From Sphingopyxis witflariensis (lineage in GTDB: Bacteria > Pseudomonadota > Alphaproteobacteria > Sphingomonadales > Sphingomonadaceae), in assembly GCF_002205635.1 (NCBI RefSeq), contig NZ_NISJ01000004.1:248001-312000 (forward strand): DNA of 64,000 bases, given 5' to 3'. Made by a program: the position numbers and the translations under genes. Below are positions 1-7,873 of this stretch, piece after piece. The first letter of the stretch is position 1. Each line of letters opens with the position of its first letter. Below the pieces are notes generated by a model. The model was not told the DNA's origin. It ran no database searches and saw nothing but the letters and a program-made list of their open reading frames with translations.

Positions 1-172
1 ATTGTCCCTCCAATGGCCCGCCCGGCGGAACATCCAGCGGCCCGTCCTCGATCGCTGCGTGAAGCAGCGCATCGAGCAAGGACAGGGCCTCATTGTGCGT
101 CACTTCCTTCTGCGCCTGCGCCACCGCCAGCAGCGGCAGCGAGAAACGCGGCGTCGCGGGAATATCGGTCAT
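1..172 (-). CDS. DUF2793-type protein, N-terminal fragment
   Basis: Only the first 57 codons lie in the window; the rest continues to the left. The start reads MTDIPATPRFSLPLL followed by AQAQKEVTHNEAL, the typical opening of DUF2793 proteins, which lie just downstream of gp15 in sphingomonad GTA-like clusters. The start codon is 12 bases after the gp15 stop, so it is probably co-transcribed with the tail genes. Its exact role is unknown; in phages the family sits at the tail tip or fibre position. Family recognition is from memory of the N-terminal motif. Confidence 0.7.
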   Translation of the reverse strand, partial: MTDIPATPRFSLPLLAVAQAQKEVTHNEALSLLDALLHAAIEDGPLDVPPGGPLEGQ

Positions 173-184
173 GCTGTCATCCTT

Positions 185-2362
185 TCATGTGAGCGGAAGC
201 GTGAGGGGCAGCGACAGGGCGAAATCGCCAATCTGGCGAATTTCCATCGCCCGCCCGGGCGGTACGGTCGCCATGGCCACCGCCGGAATATGGAGTTCGG
301 GCGTCAGACATTCCCAAGGCCCGACGCCGGCGACGGCGGGAACCACCGCCACGCGCCAGGCGGCACGACTCTCGCCAACCGGCAGGTCGACATGGTCACG
401 CCAACCCGTATCGACGCGACTGCGCCGCACCCAGCCAATATTCACGCCGCCCGCGCCATCGCGTCGGACCCGCCCATGCACCGGGGTCAGCGGCCGTAGC
501 GCCACCGCCCCACCGGGTACGTCGACCTCGGCCAGCGCCATTCCGTTCCGCGATGTCCATTGCAACGTCGCCCCCGCGCCCTCGGCCACACCCGCAAGGT
601 CGCCGGGCAGCATCAGCAACGCCGGGTCATCGAGCAACACAAATGGCGCGCCCATATCATGGGTCATCGCGCCTTCGGTTCCGCTGCGCCCGCGAAGCAG
701 CCGCGACAGACGCCAAAGGCTCGGCCCGACCGCGTCGGCGCGCCCAAATTGCAACAATTCGCCGCCGATCACCGCGCGGTTCGCCCCGCTGAACAGTCCG
801 GCATCGTCGACCGATTCCAGGATCATCGACGGATTGACCAGCCTCACCAGCGCGCTGTTGGCATCGTCGAACAAGGCGCGACTTCCCACCGCCAGCGGCG
901 CGTCCAATTCCCCCAGCGCCGTGGCCGGACGGAGCGTACCAACAGGCACCGGCGCCGATCCGGGCGCCGCGACGAACCAGCAGTCGGCGCCGCGCCAGCC
1001 GTCGTTGCTTCCCGCCCCCGCCACCAGCAATTGCGGCACATTCGCCGCCGGATTGCCGATATTGGGCAAGTCGAACATCTGCACCATGGCAACAGCGTCC
1101 GGCCAATCGGGCGCGGTCACCGGCGTTCCCGGATCGGCGCCGACCTCATCGACCGGCAATGGCTGGTGGCGGCGCAGCTCGAGCAACACTTCGGCGGCAC
1201 GCACCGTCCGCGCTGCCAGCCGCCAGCCACTGCCGTCGGCCAGCGTCACGACGCCGCCGACCGGCAGCGCGAGCGCGGCAAGATCGCCCCGCCACACCAG
1301 CGCTTCGCGCCCGTCGGCCACCGCACCCGCCATTTGCCGCGCCAGCGCCCGCGCCGAAGCCGCGGGCAGCACTGCTGGCAGGTCGATCCGCTCCTCCCGC
1401 ACGCCGCCGCCCGCGACGATGCTCGCCTGCTGGCCCAGCTGATAATCGCGCTCGGGCTCATAGTGACGTAACCGGATGATGCCCGGCAATGCGTCCATTG
1501 GCGCTCGCCGCCGTTCGGCGCAATCGGTCGCCGCCTCGTCCCGCCGCGCTTCGCGAAAATCCGCCAGCGCGACCGACGCGCCAGCCAATGCGGCGGGCAT
1601 CAGCCGCCATCCATCCGGCCGGCTCGCCAGCCGCACCGCATCGGCCTCGAACAAGGGCGCCAGCGCATCGCGCGCGCGGTCGCCCGACGCGGCATAGCCC
1701 GCAAAAGGCCAGCGCCCGGCGCAACGCCCCGCCTCGCCCAGCAAGACATCGCCAACCAGCCCCGCATCGACATCGCCCGCATCGGCCTCGACCTCAAAGG
1801 TCAAAGACGGGATACGGTTGCCAAAATTCGCCAGCTCCAGCTCCTCAAACACCGCATAAGAGAGTCCACGAAACGCGCTCGCCGATGCCATGCCGACCGC
1901 CGATGCGATCAACGGATCGGCCGCCTGATCCTCGCCGCCGCCGTACCAGCGAAAGATGCAGCGCTCCTGAAACGTCCCGCTCGTCCCGCGCAGCAAATTG
2001 CCATCGGCCCAGATGCGCCTGATCGCTCGGATCGGCCGCGACGACAGCGCGACCGCGAGCGACGCGGCATAGCTAAACTCGGTCACCGACGGCCGCCCCT
2101 TGCCGCCACCGCGCTTGTTCCGGCGTTCGATCAGGTCGGTCGCCCAGATCACGCTGCCCGCGACGCGCATCGTCCCGAACATCTGCGGGATCTGCTGGCC
2201 ATAGGTCGACGCCTGCACCTTCAGATCGGCAAGCCGCGGCCCTTCGCGTCCCTTGGGCTTGAAAATCTCGGCGTCGATCTGCTGGCCGACGGCGGCCCCG
2301 ATCGCCGCCCCGACCGGTCCGCCCACGATCCCGCCGACCACCGTCAGCACCAAAGTCGCCAT
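185..2362 (-). CDS. GTA gp15-like tail tip / baseplate megatron protein
   Basis: A 725-aa tail tip protein of the Phage-tail_3 / lambda J-related class, last large gene of the tail module. The N-terminus (residues 1-27) is a glycine/alanine-rich hydrophobic segment with a GGxVGGPVGAA pattern, typical of the start of gp15-like proteins. It is followed by the conserved LADLKVQ and YGQQIPQMFGTMRVAG motifs. RcGTA gp15 also carries a glycoside-hydrolase-like TIM barrel; here no barrel is visible in this protein, and a barrel-like region is fused to gp12 instead. It probably forms the baseplate tip that contacts the recipient cell. The hairpin repeat at 2391-2459 lies just upstream of the start. 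Confidence 0.85.
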   Translation of the reverse strand: MATLVLTVVGGIVGGPVGAAIGAAVGQQIDAEIFKPKGREGPRLADLKVQASTYGQQIPQMFGTMRVAGSVIWATDLIERRNKRGGGKGRPSVTEFSYAASLAVALSSRPIRAIRRIWADGNLLRGTSGTFQERCIFRWYGGGEDQAADPLIASAVGMASASAFRGLSYAVFEELELANFGNRIPSLTFEVEADAGDVDAGLVGDVLLGEAGRCAGRWPFAGYAASGDRARDALAPLFEADAVRLASRPDGWRLMPAALAGASVALADFREARRDEAATDCAERRRAPMDALPGIIRLRHYEPERDYQLGQQASIVAGGGVREERIDLPAVLPAASARALARQMAGAVADGREALVWRGDLAALALPVGGVVTLADGSGWRLAARTVRAAEVLLELRRHQPLPVDEVGADPGTPVTAPDWPDAVAMVQMFDLPNIGNPAANVPQLLVAGAGSNDGWRGADCWFVAAPGSAPVPVGTLRPATALGELDAPLAVGSRALFDDANSALVRLVNPSMILESVDDAGLFSGANRAVIGGELLQFGRADAVGPSLWRLSRLLRGRSGTEGAMTHDMGAPFVLLDDPALLMLPGDLAGVAEGAGATLQWTSRNGMALAEVDVPGGAVALRPLTPVHGRVRRDGAGGVNIGWVRRSRVDTGWRDHVDLPVGESRAAWRVAVVPAVAGVGPWECLTPELHIPAVAMATVPPGRAMEIRQIGDFALSLPLTLPLT

Positions 2363-2390
2363 AATCTACCCCCAATCCGAAAGATTATCC

Positions 2391-2459
2391 TCCCCTTCCG
2401 CCAGCGGGAGGGGCAGCGAGACTTGGGCGCTTGCGCCCTAGTCGCAGCGGGGTGGGCAG
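2391..2459. repeat. Dispersed hairpin repeat, family R1, copy a
   Basis: About 69 bp with a CCTTCCGCCAGCGGGAGG-type hairpin, then GCAGCGAGACTT, a variable inner hairpin (GGGCGC TTG CGCCC) and TAGTCGCAGCGGGGTGGGCAG. Related copies lie at 6002-6121 and 16643-16718. The inner stem differs in every copy yet always pairs with itself. The right end overlaps the last codons and stop of the gp14 gene. Confidence 0.85.
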
Positions 2460-2854
2460 AGCCGCCACAAAGCCGCATCCTCCCTCCCGGCATCAAACGG
2501 CGTCTCAACCACCCGCCGCAGCCCCGCATGCGCGTGCACCAGACTCGCCGGCCCGGTCAGCCCCAAATGAAATTGCCCCGCGGCAAAGGCGATCAACGCA
2601 ACATCGCCATCGCGCGCCTCCGCATCGACAGGCACAAACCCCGCCGCCTCCAGCGCCGCCGCCACGCGCGCCCGCGCCCACCCGCGTAGAGGATAGTCTC
2701 GCGGCCGCACCAATCGCCGCCCGATCGCCGCATAGGCCGCCCACACCAGCCCAACGCAATCGACCCCCATCGCCGGATCACACCCCTGCGCACGAAACGG
2801 CACCCCGACCATCGCCCGCGCCGCCGCAAAGGCGCGCGCGCCAACCTCACCCAC
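2438..2854 (-). CDS. GTA gp14-like NlpC/P60 cell-wall peptidase
   Basis: A 138-aa NlpC/P60-family peptidase, expected to cut peptidoglycan peptides during particle entry. The catalytic cysteine is in VDCVGLVW (about C33) and the histidine in LVHAHAGL (about H107/H109), at normal spacing for the family. The start overlaps the gp13 stop by 8 bases, indicating translational coupling. The last residues (CPPRCD) and the stop codon are encoded by the end of the R1 hairpin repeat, so the repeat appears to have replaced or extended the native C-terminus. The catalytic core is unaffected. Confidence 0.9.
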   Translation of the reverse strand: MGEVGARAFAAARAMVGVPFRAQGCDPAMGVDCVGLVWAAYAAIGRRLVRPRDYPLRGWARARVAAALEAAGFVPVDAEARDGDVALIAFAAGQFHLGLTGPASLVHAHAGLRRVVETPFDAGREDAALWRLCPPRCD

Positions 2855-3665
2855 CGGGATAACGCGTCAGCAAATCATTCCCCGGCAGATGCGCCTCGCC
2901 GCGAAAATTCACCGCATTGCCAAAGCGCGCGGTGCAGGTCGCAAGCTGTTTGTCGCACCCTTCGATCAACCGCACCCGCAGCGGCAGCGCCGCCGCCAGC
3001 GGCGGCCCCTCGGCCAGATGCAGCGCCGCGCCATCGGCTGCGATCACCGGCGACGCGAGCCCGCAATTCGCACCCTCGATCCACATCAACTCTCCAAAAT
3101 CCATCGCAGCCACCGCGCTGTCGAGCGTCACGATCCGCCCCGCGACCGCAACCACCCGCCGAAAATGCGTGCGCGGCGCCATATCGACCCGGCACGCCCG
3201 GTCCCCCAGCAGCGCGCGGCAGCTTGGCGAGGTCGCCGGGCACACCGGCCGGTCGAGCATCCGCGTCACCCCCTGCAACTCCGCCGTAAACGCCGCACCA
3301 CGCCGCTCCACCGCGCCCAGCGACCCGCGCGCGACCGTCACCGGCGCGGCGTCAGCCCCGGTCCAGTCGGTGACGAACAATTCGAGTTCGGCGCCATCCC
3401 AGCGCCCCGCGTCCAGATCATCGGCGGCAATCGCATCGCTCGCCAGCCCGCCCTCCAGATCCAGCGTCTCCATGTCCAGACTGTCGCTCGTCTCCAGCGC
3501 CGACGGCTTCATCCCCGGTGCGGCGCGATAGACGAGCCCGCCGACGGTCAGGTCGCGGTCGTGCGAGGTCAGCCCGATCACGACCCCATCGCGCCGCGAC
3601 AGCCGCCAGCACCAGGCGAGCGTCACCAGCTCTTCGCGCAGCCAGTCGGGCGCGGCGGTCATCAT
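2847..3665 (-). CDS. GTA gp13-like hub protein (DUF2163)
   Basis: A 272-aa DUF2163 protein equivalent to RcGTA gp13, the baseplate hub. The N-terminus has PDWLREELVTLAWCWRL, typical of the family. Cysteines that could bind a metal or Fe-S cluster, as reported for the RcGTA hub, are in PVCPATSPSCRALLGDRAC, GANCG and EGCDKQLATC. I chose the ATG at 3665, which overlaps the gp12 stop as TGATG; in-frame GTG codons lie 3 and 6 bases further upstream. The gene overlaps gp14 by 8 bases. Confidence 0.87.
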   Translation of the reverse strand: MMTAAPDWLREELVTLAWCWRLSRRDGVVIGLTSHDRDLTVGGLVYRAAPGMKPSALETSDSLDMETLDLEGGLASDAIAADDLDAGRWDGAELELFVTDWTGADAAPVTVARGSLGAVERRGAAFTAELQGVTRMLDRPVCPATSPSCRALLGDRACRVDMAPRTHFRRVVAVAGRIVTLDSAVAAMDFGELMWIEGANCGLASPVIAADGAALHLAEGPPLAAALPLRVRLIEGCDKQLATCTARFGNAVNFRGEAHLPGNDLLTRYPGG

Positions 3666-5995
3666 CACCACGACGCCCGCACCTCGACCAAGGGCACACT
3701 CGCCATCTCACCCGCCAGAAAGGTCGCGCGGCTGACCTCCAGCCGATCCTCGGCAAAGCGCACCGCGACATCGAACCGGAAACCCGCCCGCACCGCCGCC
3801 CCCGGCGGCGGGGGTGCATCGAACAGCAATTCGCCCCCCCCGGTCACTGCAAAGGCCGCCGTCTCGATCCCGTCGACCGACGCCCGCACGCTGCCATCCA
3901 CCGGCAACCGGATCGCGCGCATCTGCACCGCGTCGCCGTCACCATATCGCTTCACCAGCGCGAACTGCCGCCGGCTGCCATCGCCGGTCCCCAGCAACTG
4001 ATCCTCGGCCCCGGGCATCCCGCCATCGGCCGCCGAGCTGCCATCGAACGGATCGCGAAAGCGGAACCCCCGCGCCGCGCCGCGCCGGGCGCGAAAGAAA
4101 TCGGCCAGCGTCCGCACATCGGCTTCGGATCGCACCCCCGGCCCCGCATCATAGCGCATCCGCGCCTCGGCCCATTCGCTCGCGCGCTGTTCGTGCCCCG
4201 ATGGCGAGGCGATGATCTGGGTCGAAAATTCGGTCACCACCATCGCCTCGCGGCCGATCGCCAGCGGGAAATCCACCGCATCAAATGCCTGCACATCATC
4301 CTCCCCATCGAATGTCACAAAGCCGTCGCGCGCCACCTGCGGCAGCGCCCAGACGAACGTCCGCGCCACCCCGGCGCGCCGCGCCGCATCGGCGGCATCG
4401 GCAATCGCTGCCCACTGCGCGCGATCCTCAGGCTTCAGCACGAAACCCGAAAAATAATGCTGCTCCTGAACCGGATAGCCGAGCCGTTCGACCATCGCCG
4501 CCCGCGCGCCCTCGGTCTCGGCCCCGCGTCCACCCGTCACCCAGTCATAATCCTCCAGCTGCAGCACATCGAAGGCCGGCGCCGCCCAGCCGACCGGCAC
4601 ATTCGCACGCCTCACCTCGGGGGCTTCGGGGTCGAGTACGGTCGGCAGAAAGACAAGCAAATGGCTCACCAGTTCGGGAGCCTCATCGCGCACCGCTGCA
4701 ACCAGCGCCGCAGTCGATCCCGCGAGCAAAGCGCCCAGCGCATCGAGCATCGCCCGCTGCCCCGCACTCAGCGTCCCGCGCACATCGGCAATCGGCACAC
4801 TCGCCGCTCCCAGCGCCGCCGCCGTCGCACCATCATAGGCGCAAATCCGCCCACCACTCGCGATCCACCACCATGGCTCGCCCACCTGGAATTTCACCGC
4901 CAGCCCCGCCTCGCGCCCGATTGCAACAAACGCCCGCGCGACCAGCTGCAAATAGCCCATCGCCTCGGCGTTCGCGGGCGAAAGCAGGGTCGACGGCGGC
5001 TCCCATCCGGTCAGCGCCGGTGCCCCTGCCGCATCGCGCTGCTTCCAATCCTCGGGGCAATAGGCATCGAAAACTTCATAAGAGAGCGACCATATCAGCC
5101 CCAGCCCCGCCGCCCTGCACGCCGCCGCAAACTCCCGGTGCCAAGCCGCGCAAGGCGCATTGATCGCACCACCCGCAACATCGGCGACAAAGCCACCCCC
5201 CACCGCCGCGAGCCGCATATAATGGCTCATCCCGACATAATGGACGGCATCGCCGCGATAGCCCAATTGCACGATCTGCCGCACCAGCCGCGCCGGGGTC
5301 AGATGATAGCTGTCGTCATAACCGCTCGCGATACCCAGCCCCCCCTTAGTCGGGTCCAATTCGGGCATCATCACGTCGCCGATCGCCAGCACCGATCCCG
5401 ACCCTGAACAGGTGATGTCGCGCATCTCGGCCCAGCCCTCCACCGGTCCGGCCAGCACCTCCGCGCCGCCATCATAGCCCGGCGGCGCCAGCGAAATGAA
5501 CATCCGGTCGATGTCGCCCGCCCACACCGGATCACCTTCTCCGGGCAACAAAAAGCCGCCGACAAGCGCATCGAAATCGAGCGAAACGACCGCATCCTCG
5601 CCCGTCCCGACCGCATAATTCCACAGCCGCACATACCAGGCGCGCGCGAGACCTGCCGCATCGCGCCCCTCGATCGTCAGCGTCGGCCCGTGCAGCGCAT
5701 CGAGCGGCTTCAACCCGCCCGAACGCCAGCGAAAGCGCAACTGCGTATGCCGGAAATCGCGCCGCGTCTCATAGGCGAGCAAAGGATGATCCCAGCGATC
5801 TTCGCTTTCCCAGATCAACCCCGCCAGATCTTCTTTCCGATAAAATACCGCCTCGACCCGCAGCGTCCCCGGCGTGTCGCTCGTCACGCTCGCCATCATC
5901 GGTCGCGCGAAATCGACCGTCCAGAAACGCGGATCGAACCGCTTCAGCCAACCCCGTCGATGATGCGGCTCGGCCGCCGCCAGCGCCCAGCCCAT
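3665..5995 (-). CDS. gp12 (DUF2460) fused to an N-terminal TIM-barrel-like region
   Basis: A 776-aa protein. The last ~210 residues match DUF2460 (RcGTA gp12, distal tail), from about FPLAIGREAMVVTEFSTQII through SGHEQRASEWAEARMRYDAG to the end. The first ~560 residues are extra. The middle of this part has a glycoside-hydrolase-like look, with LIWSLSYEVFDAYCPEDW, VKFQVGEPWWW and DVLQLEDYDWVTGG placed like strand ends of a TIM barrel. RcGTA gp12 is only about 200 aa. The ATG at 5995 has a strong GGGAGGGG ribosome site lying inside the adjacent R1b hairpin repeat. Likely a distal tail or tail-surface protein that may bind or trim cell-surface glycan; the glycan role is inference. Confidence 0.8.
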   Translation of the reverse strand: MGWALAAAEPHHRRGWLKRFDPRFWTVDFARPMMASVTSDTPGTLRVEAVFYRKEDLAGLIWESEDRWDHPLLAYETRRDFRHTQLRFRWRSGGLKPLDALHGPTLTIEGRDAAGLARAWYVRLWNYAVGTGEDAVVSLDFDALVGGFLLPGEGDPVWAGDIDRMFISLAPPGYDGGAEVLAGPVEGWAEMRDITCSGSGSVLAIGDVMMPELDPTKGGLGIASGYDDSYHLTPARLVRQIVQLGYRGDAVHYVGMSHYMRLAAVGGGFVADVAGGAINAPCAAWHREFAAACRAAGLGLIWSLSYEVFDAYCPEDWKQRDAAGAPALTGWEPPSTLLSPANAEAMGYLQLVARAFVAIGREAGLAVKFQVGEPWWWIASGGRICAYDGATAAALGAASVPIADVRGTLSAGQRAMLDALGALLAGSTAALVAAVRDEAPELVSHLLVFLPTVLDPEAPEVRRANVPVGWAAPAFDVLQLEDYDWVTGGRGAETEGARAAMVERLGYPVQEQHYFSGFVLKPEDRAQWAAIADAADAARRAGVARTFVWALPQVARDGFVTFDGEDDVQAFDAVDFPLAIGREAMVVTEFSTQIIASPSGHEQRASEWAEARMRYDAGPGVRSEADVRTLADFFRARRGAARGFRFRDPFDGSSAADGGMPGAEDQLLGTGDGSRRQFALVKRYGDGDAVQMRAIRLPVDGSVRASVDGIETAAFAVTGGGELLFDAPPPPGAAVRAGFRFDVAVRFAEDRLEVSRATFLAGEMASVPLVEVRASW

Positions 5996-6001
5996 CACGC
6001 C

Positions 6002-6121
6002 TCTCCCCTCCCGCAGGCGGGAGGGGCAGCGAGACTTGCGAGCTTGCTCGCTAGCCGCAGCGGGGTGGGCAAATGCACCGCCGCGTGCCCACCCCCAACC
6101 CCTCCCGCAAGCGGGAGGGGA
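6002..6121. repeat. Dispersed hairpin repeat, family R1, copy b (compound)
   Basis: Fills most of the gap between the tape measure and gp12 genes. The left half is a normal R1 unit with inner hairpin GCGAGC TTG CTCGC and the shared GCAGCGGGGTGGGC end. It is followed by an inverted partial unit (GCCCACCCCCAACC then CTCCCGCAAGCGGGAGGGG). The left arm, read on the minus strand, gives the GGGAGGGG ribosome site of gp12. Confidence 0.85.
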
Positions 6122-6170
6122 GCGATCGGGTCGCGCTCGAAACCAAAACCTTCCACCACGCCATTTCTCC

Positions 6171-6746
6171 CTATTCCCCCGCCACGACGGCACGCCGCAC
6201 CGCGCGCGCCAGCTGCCGCCCGGTCTGCGCCAGCCGCTGCGGGTCGCTCCCCGCCTCACCGCGCACATTCACCGTGATCGCGATGTTGCGCACCGTCCCG
6301 CCCGCGGCCTCGACCCGCCCGCTCGCGGTCGGCACGAACAGCTCGGGTCCGCGCTCGCCGACGCGATAGGCGCGCCCCGCGCTTACCGGCCCGCCGGTCG
6401 CCCGCCCCGGCGCCCCGAAAAGCGCCATCGCCAGGCTGGTCCCCAGCGACAGCAACCCGCCGCTACCGCCCGATCCGCCGCCCCCGCCCATCGCCGCACC
6501 GATCCCGTTCGCAATCGCCGCACGCGCGATATCGGCCATCACCGACAGCGCGATCCGCTTCAGATCCTCAAACCCCATTTTGCCGCTGACGATCGCGCGG
6601 TTCAGCGCCCGCTCGATCCCGCGCCCCGCCGCATCGGCCGCCGACACCAGTCCGCCGTCCAGTTCGGCGCGCAGCACCGCAATGTCGCGGCGAAACGCCC
6701 CGGTGTCGGCGCGCACCGCCACCACCATCTCGTCGATCTCATCCAT
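6171..6746 (-). CDS. GTA gp11-like short tail tape measure protein
   Basis: A 191-aa tape-measure-type protein that sets tail length and may help DNA exit. It opens with DEIDEMVVAVRADTGAFRRD and an alpha-helical segment. Then comes a glycine-rich hydrophobic stretch (residues ~82-115, GGGGGSGGSGG) and the RATGGPVSAGRAYRVGERGP motif common to phage tape measure C-termini. The short length matches GTA tape measures rather than phage ones. The start overlaps the chaperone gene by 8 bases, as expected for coupled expression. Confidence 0.85.
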   Translation of the reverse strand: MDEIDEMVVAVRADTGAFRRDIAVLRAELDGGLVSAADAAGRGIERALNRAIVSGKMGFEDLKRIALSVMADIARAAIANGIGAAMGGGGGSGGSGGLLSLGTSLAMALFGAPGRATGGPVSAGRAYRVGERGPELFVPTASGRVEAAGGTVRNIAITVNVRGEAGSDPQRLAQTGRQLARAVRRAVVAGE

Positions 6747-6947
6747 CGGGAAATGCCTCCATCATCGCCGTCAGCCCGCCCCGGTCGAGCGGCGCCTCGG
6801 CCTCCTCACCGACCCACCCCGCCAGCACCCCCGCCACATCGGCCGGCGTCGCGGCCCAAAAATCCTCGGGCCGCCACCCCGCCACCCGCGCCATCAGTCC
6901 GAGCAAAGGCAGAGCCGCAGCGCCAAAAAACTCTGCCTCACGGCCAT
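6739..6947 (-). CDS. Tail assembly chaperone, start and body in different frames
   Basis: The body EAEFFGAAALPLLGLM...GWRPEDFWAATPAD is the small phage/GTA tail assembly chaperone (Phage_TAC_6 / DUF2376 type), which guards the tape measure during assembly. This frame has no usable start codon. An ATG at 6947 with AGGGAGG just upstream opens another frame (MAVRQSF), which meets the body frame at a run of six T (minus strand, 6925-6930) in the heptamer T TTT TTG. A -1 slip there, or one missing T, gives a normal 69-aa chaperone. Unslipped reading ends after 18 codons. The ribosome site lies in the R2a repeat. Recoding, mutation and sequence error are all possible. Confidence 0.7.
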
Positions 6948-6948
6948 C

Positions 6949-7089
6949 GATCCTCCCTGTCGCGCAGCGATGGGGAGGTGGCAGGGGCATTGCCCCTGAC
7001 GGAGGGGCCTTTGGCGCCACCGCAGCAACCCCTCCACCACGCCCTGCGGGCGCGGTCCCCCTCCCCATGCCTGCGGCACAGGGAGGATC
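6949..7089. repeat. Dispersed repeat, family R2, copy a (141 bp)
   Basis: Bounded by perfect inverted ends GATCCTCCCTGT / ACAGGGAGGATC. Each end forms its own CCTCCC...GGGAGG hairpin, around a core with CCTCCACCACGCCCTGCGGG. A second copy at 14478-14613 has the core in reverse orientation. It sits between gp10 and the chaperone and supplies the ribosome site of the chaperone ATG. Confidence 0.88.
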
Positions 7090-7108
7090 AACTTGCCGCA
7101 CCCCCACC

Positions 7109-7420
7109 TCACCGCCCCTGCAAAATCTGTCCCAGCAGCACGCGCAACGCCGGGGTCGCCCCCGCCAGTCCCGCCGCGACCACCGCCTCACCCACCGCCT
7201 CGCGCGTCAGCCCATCGGACCGGTCCCTCACGCAATGCCAGAACAGGCAGGCCATCTCGCCCAGCCCCAACCGCCCATCGGCCGCCCGCTCGACCAGCGC
7301 GAACAGCGGTCCCAGTTCTTCCTCCGCCGCGACCAGTGCCGCAAAGCTCGGGCGCAGCACCAGCACCGCCCCGTCGACGCGCAGTTCCGCCTCGCCGCGC
7401 AAAGCGTTTGCCCCGCTCAC
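7109..7420 (-). CDS. GTA gp10-like protein
   Basis: A 103-aa protein of the GTA gp10 family, found between the major tail protein and the tail chaperone in alphaproteobacterial GTAs. Visible features are an N-terminal beta-type segment ending in SFAALVAAEEELGPLFALVERA and the conserved-looking MACLFWHCVRD. In several annotations this family is grouped with tail assembly chaperones. The start overlaps the gp9 stop by 4 bases (ATGA). Family assignment rests on position and the SFxALxxxEEExG pattern. Confidence 0.8.
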   Translation of the reverse strand: MSGANALRGEAELRVDGAVLVLRPSFAALVAAEEELGPLFALVERAADGRLGLGEMACLFWHCVRDRSDGLTREAVGEAVVAAGLAGATPALRVLLGQILQGR

Positions 7421-7824
7421 AGGCTCACCACCGCGCCGCTCGATTCCAGGTTCAGCGTGTAATTGCGCTCCCCATTATAATCGCCGGCATAGTCGAGCCG
7501 CGTGACCAGGAACCGCCCCTGCATCCGCTCGCCACTTTCAAAGCTCAGTTCATAATCGTCGATCGCGCCCGCCAGCGCATGGCCGCGCAATCGCACCTCG
7601 GCGTCGGAGCCGGTAAAAATGCCCGCCGCGCTGACCGAAACCGAACGCACCCCCGCGCCCGACAGCAGTTCGCGCCAGCCACCCGAATCCTTGGTCGTGA
7701 CATTGACCGCCTCGCCGTTCACCGACAGCTGCGTCGTGCGCAGCCCCGCAACGGTGCGATAGGTCGGCGGCGCCGCGCCATCACCGATCTTGAGCAGAAA
7801 AGCGCTCCCATTTTCAATCGCCAT
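7417..7824 (-). CDS. Major tail protein (gp9, TP901-1 family)
   Basis: A 135-aa major tail tube protein. It begins MAIENGSAFLLKIGDGA and has VAGLRTTQLSVNGEAVNVTTKDSGGWRELL, the typical TP901-1 / GTA gp9 N-terminal region in which proteins of stacked hexamer rings make the tube. The C-terminus DYAGDYNGERNYTLNLESSG is also characteristic. Length is normal for GTA gp9 (about 135 aa). It is coupled to gp10 by a 4-base overlap. Upstream is a short gap and then a plus-strand gene, so this gene may need its own promoter or read-through from gp8. Confidence 0.9.
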   Translation of the reverse strand: MAIENGSAFLLKIGDGAAPPTYRTVAGLRTTQLSVNGEAVNVTTKDSGGWRELLSGAGVRSVSVSAAGIFTGSDAEVRLRGHALAGAIDDYELSFESGERMQGRFLVTRLDYAGDYNGERNYTLNLESSGAVVSL

Positions 7825-7873
7825 CGTCTATTCTCCTCACCAGAAAAATCATGCGTTAACGGGGAGTCGCAGG

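Noticed and set aside
3518-5407. A 629-codon plus-strand frame opposite the gp12 fusion
   Set aside because: The composition is that of a shadow frame, with no start site or domain. The minus strand encodes DUF2460 here.
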